Counted from the stretch's first letter, positions 49,872 through 59,119 are shown. The stretch is DNA of 64,000 nt from Photobacterium arenosum (GCF_014841115.1 NZ_JACYTP010000015.1:61306-125305); one strand, 5' to 3'. Numbers and translations are program-made. The notes: generated from the letters alone by a model not told the origin.

Positions 49872-51221
49872 ATGCTGACACCCTTATATCGCCGGGCATT
49901 ATCCCGTACAAGTATCTGCCATCCCAGACAAGCCGTGGTCAATGCCACGGCTTGGTTGTTTTCAGCCTTGCTCTGGGCGGGCTATCCTGCGGTTGCCTGT
50001 GCCTCTGATGACGGTATTAAGATCAATACCGGCGGTTATGATGACGAGGGCGAACTGAATTGGGCAAAAGATTATGCCGTGGTGCCCTTTGCTTTTTATA
50101 CCGACAACATCGGTTTTGCTTTAGGCATGGCCGGAGTGGTCAAAGGCGCGTTTCAGCCACAGGCCTCACTGTTCGGGGCCGGCCTGAAAGGGAACAAGGG
50201 AACCTGGCTGACCTATATACGCGGCGATAACTTTCGCTTAAGCAACGACAGCCGCTGGCTGTTAGGTGCCGAGATCTACAACGCCGATTTTCAGCATACC
50301 GATTTTTATCTCGGAGAGGCAGCCAGCAATGATTCAAGCGCCCTGGATGCCTTCAATGCCAATGCCTATGATGCCAGATACCGGATGTTTGCCCGTTATA
50401 TCTTTCCATTGGGCTCTGCAACGGCCAACCCTCTGGCTGCTCTGGCGCTGGAACGTCCGCTGACCGGCAGTACGCCGTGGCAAAGCGGGATCACGTCCAT
50501 TGAATTTCGCCCTTATTACCAGAACCGCCGCTTTCACGACTCCCCGCCTTTGCCGGACACGGAATTTGCCGATACTGACGAGGTCTGGGCGCTGGAAACC
50601 CGTCTGGAGTGGGATAATCTCAACAGCGAACATAACCCCAGCCAGGGATCGCACAGCCTGCTGACGGTGACCACAGATCCCGGCAGCAGCGATCGTGAAA
50701 GCTGGTGGCAGTGGGAGCTCAGTCAGAGCTGGTTTTGGGACATAGGGCCGGGCGGTGATTGGTTTGAGCAGCAGGTGATTGCCTTTAATGCCTATTTGTC
50801 GGATGTGCCGAGCTGGGATCAGAGTGAGCAGGTGCAGGGGCAAACCCGTTATCACAGGCCGCCAGAGTTTGCCCGTGCCAGCCTTGGCGGTCTGTTTCGC
50901 CTGCGCAGTTATCCCGGCGGGCGTTTTTCTGATCGCAGTGCGCTCAGTTACAGCATGGAATACCGGGTCATGCCCGAGTGGCAACCGCTGAGCGGCTGGC
51001 CGGTGTTTGACTGGTATGATGTTCCCTGGTGGCAATGGGTGCTGTTTACCGATTTGGGTCGGGTGGCTGACGAGTTTGATCTTGCTGAACTGAACCAGGA
51101 CATGCGCTGGAGTGCCGGAGGCGCAGTGCGCTTTCAGGTAGAAGGGGTGGTGGTACGGGCTGAAATGGCATGGGGTGAAGAGGAAAGTAGTTTCAACGTC
51201 ATGGTGAATCAGCCATTCTGA
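49872..51221 (+). CDS. Omp85/D15-like outer-membrane barrel protein
   Basis: The 449-residue protein has a hydrophobic export region (about 20-45, ending ACASDD) and a beta-rich C-terminal half resembling the BamA/TamA surface-antigen barrel: GGLFRLRSYPGGRFSDRSAL followed by YSMEYRV, FTDLGRV and a terminal phenylalanine needed for Bam recognition. No POTRA repeats are evident, so it resembles short surface-antigen proteins rather than BamA or TamA. It follows alr by 16 bases and is probably cotranscribed. Function unknown. Confidence 0.78.
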   Translation: MLTPLYRRALSRTSICHPRQAVVNATAWLFSALLWAGYPAVACASDDGIKINTGGYDDEGELNWAKDYAVVPFAFYTDNIGFALGMAGVVKGAFQPQASLFGAGLKGNKGTWLTYIRGDNFRLSNDSRWLLGAEIYNADFQHTDFYLGEAASNDSSALDAFNANAYDARYRMFARYIFPLGSATANPLAALALERPLTGSTPWQSGITSIEFRPYYQNRRFHDSPPLPDTEFADTDEVWALETRLEWDNLNSEHNPSQGSHSLLTVTTDPGSSDRESWWQWELSQSWFWDIGPGGDWFEQQVIAFNAYLSDVPSWDQSEQVQGQTRYHRPPEFARASLGGLFRLRSYPGGRFSDRSALSYSMEYRVMPEWQPLSGWPVFDWYDVPWWQWVLFTDLGRVADEFDLAELNQDMRWSAGGAVRFQVEGVVVRAEMAWGEEESSFNVMVNQPF

Positions 51222-51237
51222 GAGCGGTGCTTTAGCT

Positions 51238-51268
51238 GTTCGTCCTCCTTGCCATGGGGAGGACGAAC
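51238..51268. terminator. Perfect 11-bp hairpin after the barrel gene
   Basis: GTTCGTCCTCC (51238-51248) and GGAGGACGAAC (51258-51268) pair fully. It lacks a T tract, so it may act as a processing or RNA-stability element rather than as a terminator. Confidence 0.5.
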
Positions 51269-51296
51269 GCAAGACTTGCAGCAAACTCAATCAGTC

Positions 51297-51331
51297 CCTC
51301 CCCCTTTTCAAGGGGGAGGCTAGGAGGGGGT
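51297..51331. repeat. REP-like G/C palindrome
   Basis: CCTCCCCCTT (51297-51306) and AAGGGGGAGG (51310-51319) pair perfectly, followed by CTAGGAGGGGGT. This resembles the widespread extragenic palindromes of the GGGGGAGGCTAGG type. It lies between two convergent genes, as such elements usually do. Confidence 0.6.
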
Positions 51332-51346
51332 GACTGGGGCGCAGAC

Positions 51347-52813
51347 TCAAAAGCCGCGCAGCTGAATGCGGCGCAGAAACTCAGTCATCACCCGGTCGTA
51401 GAGCAGATCGCCAAGGAAAGCATCCTCGACTTTATGATCGATACTCGGGTTGTCGTTCACTTCTATCACCACCACCTGGCCATTCACTTCCTTCAGATCA
51501 ACGCCGTACAGACCAGAGCCAATCTGGTTGGCCGCTTTGAGCGCAACCTCGATAACGTTCTTCGGCACCTGCTTCAAATCCAGCGTTTCAAAGCCGCCCG
51601 AGGTCACCCGGCCGCTGTTGTGGTGCTGGTAAATCTGCCAGTGGCCGCGGCTCATATAGTATTTACAGGCAAACAGCGGCTGACGGTTGAGGATACCAAT
51701 CCGCCAGTCAAAATCTGTCGGCAGGAACTCTTGAGCCAGAATCAGCGTACTGCGCGCAAACAGGGTATCCATTTGGGTCAGCAGCTCTTCCCGGCTTTTG
51801 ACTTTCACCACGCCGACGGAAAAAGCACCGTCCGGCACTTTGAGCACCATAGGAAAACCTATGTCGTTTTCGGCCTGTTCGAGCCAGTTAGGATCGAAGC
51901 TTTTCAGCACCACACTTTTCGGGGTCGGGACTTTATGCAACCGCAACAATTCGGTGAGAAACACCTTGTTGGTGCATTTCATGATCGACTCCGGATCGTC
52001 CATCACGATCAGGCCCAGCTTCTCCGCCGTTTTGGCAAAACGGTAAGTGAAGTTACCGATATTGGTGGTGGCACGAATGAACAGGCCATCAAATTCGCCC
52101 AGCCGCGACAGGTCATCCGGCGTAATGGCCTGCAGCCGCATGCCCAGACGCTTGGCGGCTTTCTTGAAATTGTGCAGTGCCGCACTGTCTGACGGCGGCA
52201 TCTTTTCGTATGGATCGACCAGCAGCGCCAGATCGTAGCGTGCATTCTTGCTGGGCTTGGGTGAGCGCCATACCTTGTTAGAAAAACGTTCCAGTGCATC
52301 GGCAAACAAATCCTGTTCAGGATCCGTCAAATCCTGAAACGGGAACGGCGTGATCTGCTCTACCTGCCAGTGCGAATCGGAGCGGCGGATAATGACCTTA
52401 ATCACAGGCACCATAAAGTGCTCGAACAGGCGGCGCGCCATTTTTTCAAAGCCGGGCACTTTGGACTGACCAAAATAAATTTTTTCTTCGAGCTGATCCC
52501 CAGACGACTGCAACTGGTGCGCAAAGGCTTTTTCCAGCTGGTCTGACGGTACCGACAACAGGAAGGGCTGAGATAAGTCATTAATCGTCATCACACGGGG
52601 AATGACCCTGTGCCCGCGGGCTTCAGCCATCAGCGAGCAGTAATAACCGCTGCTCATGTAACCGTAGTCGCGACACAGGTTTATGACCTGAGTGGCTTTG
52701 TTTTCACAAAACGCGCCCTGCTGCAAATATGTGTCGACAGTGACAACCCTGTCAGAGGGAAAATACTGCCGCCAGTCACTGTCGTTGTCGGTAATAATGA
52801 GGACTTTTGTCAT
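51347..52813 (-). CDS. RimK-like ATP-grasp ligase with RLAN-type N-terminal domain
   Basis: The 488-residue protein combines an N-terminal alpha/beta region resembling the RLAN domain (including INLCRDYGYMSSGYYCSLMA and ARGHRVIPRVMTINDL, roughly residues 40-80) with a C-terminal RimK-like ATP-grasp ligase (about 265-485) carrying FPMVLKVPDGAFSVGVVKV and the metal-binding VVVIEVNDNPSIDHKVED. ATP-grasp enzymes of this type join a carboxylate to an amine, often extending a peptide or protein end. No signal peptide. A GTG at 52825 with AAGG seven bases upstream is an equally possible start. It is divergent from a GNAT-peptidase fusion, 75 bp apart; the substrate is unknown. Confidence 0.85.
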   Translation of the reverse strand: MTKVLIITDNDSDWRQYFPSDRVVTVDTYLQQGAFCENKATQVINLCRDYGYMSSGYYCSLMAEARGHRVIPRVMTINDLSQPFLLSVPSDQLEKAFAHQLQSSGDQLEEKIYFGQSKVPGFEKMARRLFEHFMVPVIKVIIRRSDSHWQVEQITPFPFQDLTDPEQDLFADALERFSNKVWRSPKPSKNARYDLALLVDPYEKMPPSDSAALHNFKKAAKRLGMRLQAITPDDLSRLGEFDGLFIRATTNIGNFTYRFAKTAEKLGLIVMDDPESIMKCTNKVFLTELLRLHKVPTPKSVVLKSFDPNWLEQAENDIGFPMVLKVPDGAFSVGVVKVKSREELLTQMDTLFARSTLILAQEFLPTDFDWRIGILNRQPLFACKYYMSRGHWQIYQHHNSGRVTSGGFETLDLKQVPKNVIEVALKAANQIGSGLYGVDLKEVNGQVVVIEVNDNPSIDHKVEDAFLGDLLYDRVMTEFLRRIQLRGF

Positions 52814-52888
52814 CTTTTTCTTCACCTATAGCCTTACGGCTAATTTTGGGATTAAATCGAACTAGTCCACTCAAGCGTGAATAAGTCC

Positions 52889-53974
52889 ATGATAGTCCGT
52901 ATTGCACAGCTTTATGATCTAGATAGTTTAAATGCTCTGGAGGCTCAGCTTTTTGATGGGGATCGAATTTCACCCCGTCAGATGCGGCGGTTTATTAAAT
53001 CACCCCAGAGCGTGCTGTTTGTCGCGGAAGATGAAGGCCGGATAGCTGGCTATGGGCTGGTGTTATTTCACCGGGGTACCCAGCTGGCGCGGTTGTATTC
53101 CCTTGCCGTCGATCCCGTTTATCGAGGCAGGCACATTGCTCAGCAGTTACTGTCTGCCTGTGAAGCGGCGGCACTGGAAAACGGTTTCAATACATTAAGG
53201 CTGGAAGTGCGTAATGACAATCTCGCGGCGCGAAATCTTTATGAAAAATGCGGTTATAAACCATTAAAAATTTTAATCCATTATTACGATGATCTGGCCG
53301 ATGGCGTCAGGATGCAAAAACGCCTGAGCCCTATGGAAGCTAAGCATTTGCTGCCACTCCCTTTGTATGTGCAGACCACGCCATTCACCTGTGGTCCGGC
53401 CTGCTTAATGATGAGTCTGTCTTATCTGGATCCAGCTTTTCAGCCCAGCCGGCAGACCGAGATGCAGCTGTGGCGGGAGGCTACCACTATCTTCATGGCC
53501 TCGGGGCACGGTGGGTGCAGCGGACACGGGTTGGCACTGGCGGCAAACCGGCGCGGGTGCAAAGTGGAATTGTGGGCTCAGTCGCTGTCAACGCCTTTTA
53601 TAGACAGTGTTCGCGATCCCAGGAAAAAGGACATTATCGAGCTGGTCCATCAGGATTTTTGTCAGCAGATGGATGAGGCTGGTGTGCCTGTGGTGGATGC
53701 CATGCCGGCGGTTAGTCAGATTGAAGACTGGCTGAAGCAAGGGTACTGTTTGCTGATGCTGATCAGCACCTATCGTTTCAACGGCTGCAAAGAGCCACAC
53801 TGGATTGTGCTGAGCGGCGTCAGCGAACAGTTCTTTTTCTTTCATGACCCTTTCGCCGAAGACAAGGCGGACAGCAGCCATCGCGCCCATATTCCGCTCA
53901 ATAAAGCCGGGCTGAGCCAGATCCTCGGCTTTGGCCGCCAGAAACAGACGGCCTGTGTGGTGATCAAGTCCTAG
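52889..53974 (+). CDS. GNAT acetyltransferase fused to C39-like cysteine peptidase
   Basis: The 361-residue protein is a fusion. Residues 1-145 form a GNAT domain of RimI type, with the acetyl-CoA loop VDPVYRGRHIAQQLL and NLAARNLYEKCGYK. Residues about 155-355 resemble the C39-like/DUF3335 papain-fold peptidase: nucleophile Cys168 in TPFTCGPAC, then His in PHWIVLSG and Asp in FHDPF. It has no signal peptide or membrane segment. A GTG at 52877 could add four residues. With the divergent ATP-grasp ligase it suggests a cycle of ligation, N-acetylation and cleavage of a peptide-like substrate (inference). Confidence 0.85.
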   Translation: MIVRIAQLYDLDSLNALEAQLFDGDRISPRQMRRFIKSPQSVLFVAEDEGRIAGYGLVLFHRGTQLARLYSLAVDPVYRGRHIAQQLLSACEAAALENGFNTLRLEVRNDNLAARNLYEKCGYKPLKILIHYYDDLADGVRMQKRLSPMEAKHLLPLPLYVQTTPFTCGPACLMMSLSYLDPAFQPSRQTEMQLWREATTIFMASGHGGCSGHGLALAANRRGCKVELWAQSLSTPFIDSVRDPRKKDIIELVHQDFCQQMDEAGVPVVDAMPAVSQIEDWLKQGYCLLMLISTYRFNGCKEPHWIVLSGVSEQFFFFHDPFAEDKADSSHRAHIPLNKAGLSQILGFGRQKQTACVVIKS

Positions 53975-54022
53975 CGGGCCGTGTCCTCTGGGGCATCACA
54001 GCCAGGGGCATGATGCTGATTG

Positions 54023-54619
54023 CTACATGCCGAACGGGAAATCTTTCATCCCTTGTTGCAGTTCTTCTCGCACCGGGGCTAAGGCCCTGGCGTAGGCTGC
54101 CAGAGATTTGATGGTATATCTCGCCCGGCCGTCGAATCGCTCATCGCTGACGGCCTTGTCCGCTGTCAGCAGAGTCTCACAGTCGCGGAAGATCAAATGA
54201 TCCGGAATGAAGCACGCATGGTTGTTCTTACTGCCTGTCATGCGCAGCTCACTGATAGGGTAGACACCGTTCACGCTTGCGGAAACACTGGCCAGCAGTA
54301 CGGGTTTGTGACCCAGTTCTGCCGACGTGCACAGCAACAGGAAGTTTTTGAGGGCCGGGGTTGCCATGCCATGCCATTCCGGTGTGATCAGTACCACAGC
54401 GTCCGATGTTTTCAGTTCTTCAGCGAGTGCTCGCCAGCCACTCCATTCCTCACTGCCACTCCAGACCCCTTCGTTCCAGAGCGGCAGATTAAGGGTACTT
54501 AAATCCATGATCTCTGCTTCCTCGAACCCTTGGCCATGAGCCAGTGCCTGTAAATAGGCTGCCGCCTTCACGCTGTGAGATTGTTCACGATGACTGCCTG
54601 AAATAATGCTGAGTTTCAT
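54023..54619 (-). CDS. NADPH-dependent FMN reductase-like flavoprotein
   Basis: The 198-residue flavodoxin-fold protein begins MKLSIISGSHREQSHSVKAA, the FMN phosphate loop of the NADPH-dependent FMN reductase family, and has VVLITPEWHGMATPALKNFL, the second FMN-contacting segment. I use the ATG at 54619, preceded by AAGGAAAA; the frame runs on to 54793 across the promoter region without similarity. Such proteins reduce quinones, azo or nitro compounds, or chromate. It is divergent from a MarR regulator, which probably represses it. Confidence 0.85.
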   Translation of the reverse strand: MKLSIISGSHREQSHSVKAAAYLQALAHGQGFEEAEIMDLSTLNLPLWNEGVWSGSEEWSGWRALAEELKTSDAVVLITPEWHGMATPALKNFLLLCTSAELGHKPVLLASVSASVNGVYPISELRMTGSKNNHACFIPDHLIFRDCETLLTADKAVSDERFDGRARYTIKSLAAYARALAPVREELQQGMKDFPFGM

Positions 54620-54689
54620 AATGCTTTTCCTTATCGCTGAGAGGTTGCCGACTGATTCAGTGCTATAATGATTAAAACTTTTACGTAAG

Positions 54690-54763
54690 TATCTTTTATG
54701 AAAGATATGTAATGAAAGGTACGCCTGAGAAATCTTTTTTTCAAGTATCTTTTTGAAAAAATA
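54690..54763. promoter_or_regulatory. Paired candidate MarR operators
   Basis: TATCTTT-TATG-AAAGATA (54690-54707) is a perfect 7-bp inverted repeat; a degenerate copy TATCTTTTTGAAAAAATA lies at 54746-54763, both preceded by AAG. They sit in the 159-bp spacer between the flavoprotein and marR-like genes. Confidence 0.6.
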
Positions 54764-54778
54764 GTTTGAGAGAATTAT

Positions 54779-55264
54779 ATGCATCACGATCATGTAGACA
54801 GGTTACTGACACAATGGCAACAGCAACGCCCTGATCTGGATTGTTCGCCAATGGCCGTGATTGGCCGCATAAGCCGCATGAGCAGACTGATCGACAAGAA
54901 AATAAATAAGACGTTTAAAAACTATGATTTAAGTGCGATTGAGTTTGATATCCTGGCAACATTGAGGCGTTGTAATACTCCTCTGACCCCGACCGAACTT
55001 TACCAGACCCTGATGCTGTCATCCGGTGCCATGAGTACCCGCATTGAGCAGTTGGCCAAGCGCGGGTTGATTGAACGCATAGCCAGCCCCGAAGACAGAC
55101 GAAGCTGCAGTGTGGCGCTGACAGAGAAAGGCCGGGCTTTAATTGACCAGGCTGTTGAAGCGCATGTCGTTAATGAGAAAGCCATTCTTGATCCGCTGAC
55201 ACAAGAACAGCGACAGCAACTGGCTGCGCTGCTGAGAGCCTGGCTACTGAGCAATGAGTCCTGA
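54779..55264 (+). CDS. MarR-family transcriptional regulator
   Basis: The 161-residue protein has the MarR winged helix: LSAIEFDILATLRRC, the recognition helix in LSSGAMSTRIEQLAKRGLIE and the wing SPEDRRSCSVALTEKG. MarR proteins bind palindromic operators as dimers and release DNA on binding small phenolics or on cysteine oxidation. The divergent flavoprotein gene and the palindrome pair between them indicate local and autoregulation (inference). Confidence 0.9.
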   Translation: MHHDHVDRLLTQWQQQRPDLDCSPMAVIGRISRMSRLIDKKINKTFKNYDLSAIEFDILATLRRCNTPLTPTELYQTLMLSSGAMSTRIEQLAKRGLIERIASPEDRRSCSVALTEKGRALIDQAVEAHVVNEKAILDPLTQEQRQQLAALLRAWLLSNES

Positions 55265-55640
55265 TCCTTCAGCCAGATAGGGCTATGATTTATTCAACAA
55301 TCTGTTGTTCAATTTCATCAGTAATGTGAGAGGAATCAGACCAAAGTTCAGATTGGTACTACTGAGTTACATGCTTTCTGTCGATTTTATCTCTTGGTTT
55401 CTTTCGAACTGCAGGATAATTTCCTATAGTTTAGCGGCTATGCATGATTCACCGAAAGCGTGACCTGGAGCAAGGCAGGTAGGGCGGTAGCGACGGCATA
55501 ATTAACAATAAGTTGTAAAATTACCAAAATATCGCCATGCTTATGGCCAGTTTGGCTGTGCAAACGCCGTTGAATTGGACATTCACTGCCGCACCACCGG
55601 TTGTGCTGTAGTGAAAAAATAACACATCAGGAACGTCATT
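55265..55640. other. 376-bp spacer upstream of pgi
   Basis: No ORF or RNA gene is recognised. The sequence becomes A+T-rich around 55500-55540 and holds a -10-like TATAGT near 55425; this is presumably the pgi promoter region with a long leader. The ribosome binding site of pgi is AGGAACG. Confidence 0.4.
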
Positions 55641-57293
55641 ATGTTGAAAAACATTAACCCCACGCAAACAACTGCCTGGCAGGCACTGACTGCCCATTTT
55701 GAACAGGCACAGGATCTTCAGCTCAGCGAGCTGTTTGCTAAAGACTCATCACGTTTCGAGACGTTTTCCGCGGCGTTCGGCAACGATATCCTGCTGGATT
55801 ATTCAAAGAACCTTATCACTGAAGAAACGCTGGCCAAGCTGTTTGATCTGGCTGAACAGACCGAGCTGAAAACCGCCATTGTGTCTATGTTCAACGGTGA
55901 AAAAATTAACCGCACCGAAGACCGCGCCGTACTGCATGTCGCGCTGCGTAACCGCAGCAATACGCCAGTGCTGGTGGACGGCGAAGATGTAATGCCGCAT
56001 GTGAATGCCGTGCTGGCGAAAATGCAGCAGTTCTCCGACCGTATTATTGGCGGTGACTGGAAAGGGTATACAGGCAAAGCCATCACAGATGTGGTCAATA
56101 TCGGCATCGGTGGCTCTGATCTGGGTCCTTACATGGTGTCAGAAGCACTGGCGCCGTACAAAACCCGTCTCAACCTGCATTTTGTCTCTAATGTAGACGG
56201 CACCCATATTGCTGAAACCCTGAAGGGGCTGAACCCGGAAACGACTCTGTTCCTGGTGGCGTCAAAAACCTTCACCACTCAGGAAACCATGACCAACGCC
56301 CACTCGGCGCGTGACTGGTTCCTGGCTGAGGCCAAAGATCCAGCGCATGTAGCGAAGCACTTTGCCGCCCTGTCGACCAATGCCGGTGCGGTGTCTGCCT
56401 TTGGTATTGATACCGACAATATGTTCGAATTCTGGGACTGGGTCGGCGGGCGTTATTCACTGTGGTCAGCGATTGGTTTGTCGATCTGCCTGGCTGTGGG
56501 TTACGAGCGTTTCGAAGAACTGCTGGCCGGTGCGCATGCGATGGATAAGCATTTTGCACAAGCGCCGCTGACCGAGAATGTGCCGGTCATTCTGGCGCTG
56601 ATTGGCCTGTGGTATAACAACTTCTTCGGTGCCGAATCCGAAGCCATTTTACCGTACGATCAGTATATGCACCGTTTTGCGGCTTACTTCCAGCAAGGCA
56701 ACATGGAATCGAACGGTAAGTATGTCGACCGCGGCGGTAATCCTGTGGATTATCAGACCGGACCAATTATCTGGGGCGAACCGGGCACTAATGGTCAGCA
56801 TGCGTTTTATCAGTTGATCCATCAGGGCACTAAGCTGATCCCGTGTGATTTTATTGCCCCGGCAATCAGCCACAATCAGTTAGGTGATCACCACCCTAAA
56901 CTGATGGCAAATTTCTTTGCACAGACCGAAGCGCTGGCATTTGGTAAAACCCGCGAGCAGGTGGAAGCGGAATTCACCGCGGCAGGTAAAACGCCGGAGG
57001 AAGCCGCAGAGCTGGCGCCTTTTAAAGTGTTCGAAGGTAACCGTCCGACCAACTCCATTCTGGTTAAGCAAGTGACCCCGTATATCTTGGGTGCGCTGAT
57101 CGCGATGTATGAGCATAAGATCTTCACCCAGGGCGTGATTTGGAATATCTACAGCTTCGATCAGTGGGGCGTTGAGCTGGGTAAACAGCTGGCCAATCAG
57201 ATCCTGCCGGAGCTGGCGGACAACGCAGCGGTGAGCAGCCATGACAGCTCGACCAATGGCCTGATCAATACCTTTAAGCAATGGCGTCAGTAA
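55641..57293 (+). CDS. pgi: Glucose-6-phosphate isomerase
   Basis: The 550-residue protein is a complete Pgi: substrate motif [14 protein letters not shown], the catalytic Glu region GNMESNGK and the C-terminal signature [18 protein letters not shown]. It interconverts glucose-6-phosphate and fructose-6-phosphate in the cytoplasm. E. coli Pgi has 549 residues. It is monocistronic, ended by a bidirectional terminator shared with the convergent cold-shock gene. Confidence 0.98.
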   Translation: MLKNINPTQTTAWQALTAHFEQAQDLQLSELFAKDSSRFETFSAAFGNDILLDYSKNLITEETLAKLFDLAEQTELKTAIVSMFNGEKINRTEDRAVLHVALRNRSNTPVLVDGEDVMPHVNAVLAKMQQFSDRIIGGDWKGYTGKAITDVVNIGIGGSDLGPYMVSEALAPYKTRLNLHFVSNVDGTHIAETLKGLNPETTLFLVASKTFTTQETMTNAHSARDWFLAEAKDPAHVAKHFAALSTNAGAVSAFGIDTDNMFEFWDWVGGRYSLWSAIGLSICLAVGYERFEELLAGAHAMDKHFAQAPLTENVPVILALIGLWYNNFFGAESEAILPYDQYMHRFAAYFQQGNMESNGKYVDRGGNPVDYQTGPIIWGEPGTNGQHAFYQLIHQGTKLIPCDFIAPAISHNQLGDHHPKLMANFFAQTEALAFGKTREQVEAEFTAAGKTPEEAAELAPFKVFEGNRPTNSILVKQVTPYILGALIAMYEHKIFTQGVIWNIYSFDQWGVELGKQLANQILPELADNAAVSSHDSSTNGLINTFKQWRQ

Positions 57294-57316
57294 TCTTGAC
57301 GAAAGCCTGAAATGAT

Positions 57317-57341
57317 AAAACGCCGCTTTTGCGGCGTTTTT
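57317..57341. terminator. Bidirectional terminator between pgi and csp gene
   Basis: AAAACGCCGC (57317-57326) and GCGGCGTTTT (57331-57340) form a perfect stem with loop TTTT, with T tracts on both strands. Confidence 0.92.
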
Positions 57342-57364
57342 CTTAGTTGCGGTATGCCTTACGG

Positions 57365-57574
57365 TTAAGACAGGGCGACCACTTCGCTGGCTTGTGGGCC
57401 TTTCTGGCCGTCAGTAACGATAAACTCAACGTTTTGGCCTTCTCTCAGGGTACGACGTCCCTGAGCCTGAATGGCGCTGAAGTGAACAAATACATCTTTG
57501 CCATCAGCAGCAGAGATAAAACCAAAACCTTTATCATCGTTGAACCATTTAACGGTTCCTGTCAGTTTGCTCAT
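57365..57574 (-). CDS. Cold-shock-domain protein (CspA family)
   Basis: The 69-residue protein is a single cold-shock OB fold with RNP1 KGFGFI and RNP2 VFVHF, after GTVKWFNDD. It binds single-stranded RNA/DNA as a chaperone. The 5' region (57575-57730) is long and A+T-rich, as in cold-inducible csp genes, but I cannot tell whether it is cold-induced or constitutive. RBS AAAGGAAAGATCG precedes the ATG. Confidence 0.95.
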   Translation of the reverse strand: MSKLTGTVKWFNDDKGFGFISAADGKDVFVHFSAIQAQGRRTLREGQNVEFIVTDGQKGPQASEVVALS

Positions 57575-57823
57575 TTGACGATCTTTCCTTTGTAATCTAT
57601 TCCTTGCGTTACCCGAAGGCAGGCAACACGAATGCTATTAACAGGTATCTTTATAGGTGAGTAGATACCTAAATAGCATTTCCAGTCTAGATCGTAACCG
57701 GAATGCGGGGCAATGATTTATGCGTTATTTATGCAAAAAGAGTGAAAGGGTTAAGCATAGTCACGGCAATAGGTCAGGCCAGTTTGCACTGGCCTGCAGA
57801 AAAAGAAGTGGTGTTTGAAAGCG

Positions 57824-58288
57824 TTAGCGGTCGAAGCTGATTTCGATGAAGGCTTTGCCGTATTCAGATTCAAACGGCATGATGATGATCGCCCCTTCAC
57901 TCTTGTGTGTGATGGTGTGGCCGCGGCCTGACACAACTGCGGGGGTGGCCATTTCAAAGTCATAGCCTTTTTCAGACAGAATACGTTTAGCACCACCTGT
58001 GACCATATTGGTGATCTCGCCAACCATATCGGTCACTTCATCATTGATGCCATTTGGCCGCTCGCCCAGCATGCGCTGCATGATTTCCAGCGCGAGGCCT
58101 TCATCAAAGGTAATGGACATCGAGCCTCTGGTCTGCGGACCAATCATACCAATCAGGCCAGATACATCACCTCGGGCGACTTCATCTTTTTTCAGCAGAG
58201 GTTTTTGCGGGGCCAGCTCCATTGACGCCATGGTCTTGAGCACATTCAGCAGAGAGGCCAGAAACGGGTTTACAAATTCTGCTCGCAT
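57824..58288 (-). CDS. cheX: CheX-like chemotaxis phosphatase
   Basis: The 154-residue protein resembles CheX of the CheC/CheX/FliY phosphatase family: the active-site helix with E and N appears as MVGEITNMVTGGAK around residues 88-101. CheX dephosphorylates CheY-P or related receiver domains. No other che gene is adjacent; it follows zur by 36 bases on the same strand and may be cotranscribed with it. A receiver partner in another pathway is possible. Confidence 0.82.
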   Translation of the reverse strand: MRAEFVNPFLASLLNVLKTMASMELAPQKPLLKKDEVARGDVSGLIGMIGPQTRGSMSITFDEGLALEIMQRMLGERPNGINDEVTDMVGEITNMVTGGAKRILSEKGYDFEMATPAVVSGRGHTITHKSEGAIIIMPFESEYGKAFIEISFDR

Positions 58289-58324
58289 AGGATCTGGATT
58301 GCCTTGTTGTTGTTCAGAAACGGA

Positions 58325-58771
58325 CTACTTCTTATGTTGGCATGCTTGGCACACACCGTGGCTTTCAACCACATGGTGAGAAATCTGAAAGCCCTGTTGT
58401 TGTGCCTTTAGTTTTAGCATTTTAGCCAATTCATCGTCGTGACATTCCTCCACATGACTGCATTCATCGCAAATTAATAGCTGTGAACAATGAGAGGCAT
58501 GGTCCAACAGATTGCAGGCGATATAACTGTTTGTCGACTCGACTTTATGGACAAAGCCCTGGGCCAGCAGAAAGTCGAGTGCGCGGTACACAGTGGGAGG
58601 CTTGGCCTGAGGTTCAGTTTCCCGAAGCAAATCAAGCAGCTCGTAGGCGCTGATTGAACTTTGGCGTTCAACAATCAGCTCCAGTACTTTCTGGCGTTGC
58701 GGGGTCAGCCGGACTCCACGTTGATCACAGAGTGTTTGGGCCTGATTCAGCAGTTGCATATGATTTGCCAT
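58325..58771 (-). CDS. zur: Zinc uptake regulator Zur (Fur family)
   Basis: The 148-residue Fur-family protein has the winged helix (GVRLTPQRQKVLELI, TVYRALDFLL) and two CxxC structural zinc sites: CDECSHVEEC and HGVCQACQHKK. The sequence and the position in this block fit Zur rather than Fur. Zn-bound Zur represses znuABC-type uptake genes. GAGGAAGT immediately before the ATG at 58771 supports that start rather than the ATG four codons in. Confidence 0.88.
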   Translation of the reverse strand: MANHMQLLNQAQTLCDQRGVRLTPQRQKVLELIVERQSSISAYELLDLLRETEPQAKPPTVYRALDFLLAQGFVHKVESTNSYIACNLLDHASHCSQLLICDECSHVEECHDDELAKMLKLKAQQQGFQISHHVVESHGVCQACQHKK

Positions 58772-59119
58772 ACTTCCTCAAAAAAGCGACTAGCGTCATA
58801 GTCTATCATAGCATTTCAAAAACCTAGCTCTGAGAGACATAATCCATTACGGATGGACAAAATTTTCGTGTAACTGATCACATTCGCATCAGCGGTTAAG
58901 TCGCTGACGGTATGAACGATTGATTCATTGACTGGTTTGTAAGTCAAAAAATGCCGCCTATTCAGGACATGGTGCTTTCAGCGCCGGCAGTCATCTGCCA
59001 TTGCTGTTGTCCTGAACAATGCGAGGCAAAGTGTATGCAGAAACCACTAAATGGCAAGCAGGACTTAAAGGGCCGGGTGATCTTTTCAGGGCCAACGTCG
59101 CTCTGGCCCCGGATAAGAG
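58772..59119. other. 348-bp spacer between zur and the metallopeptidase gene
   Basis: The zur promoter region (58772-58960) is A+T-rich. A Cys-rich plus-strand ORF (58951-59217) overlaps the 3' end of the metallopeptidase gene antisense and is not credible. A hairpin GGGCCA/TGGCCC (59089-59109) lies just downstream of the metallopeptidase stop and may end its transcript. Confidence 0.45.

Noticed and set aside
50334..51290. 318-codon minus-strand ORF antisense to the barrel gene
   Set aside because: The plus strand has export signal, barrel motifs and terminal Phe; the antisense product has no recognisable feature.
51254..52192. 312-codon plus-strand ORF antisense to the ATP-grasp gene
   Set aside because: The opposite frame encodes a recognisable ATP-grasp enzyme; this frame has no domain and starts within the REP-like palindromes.
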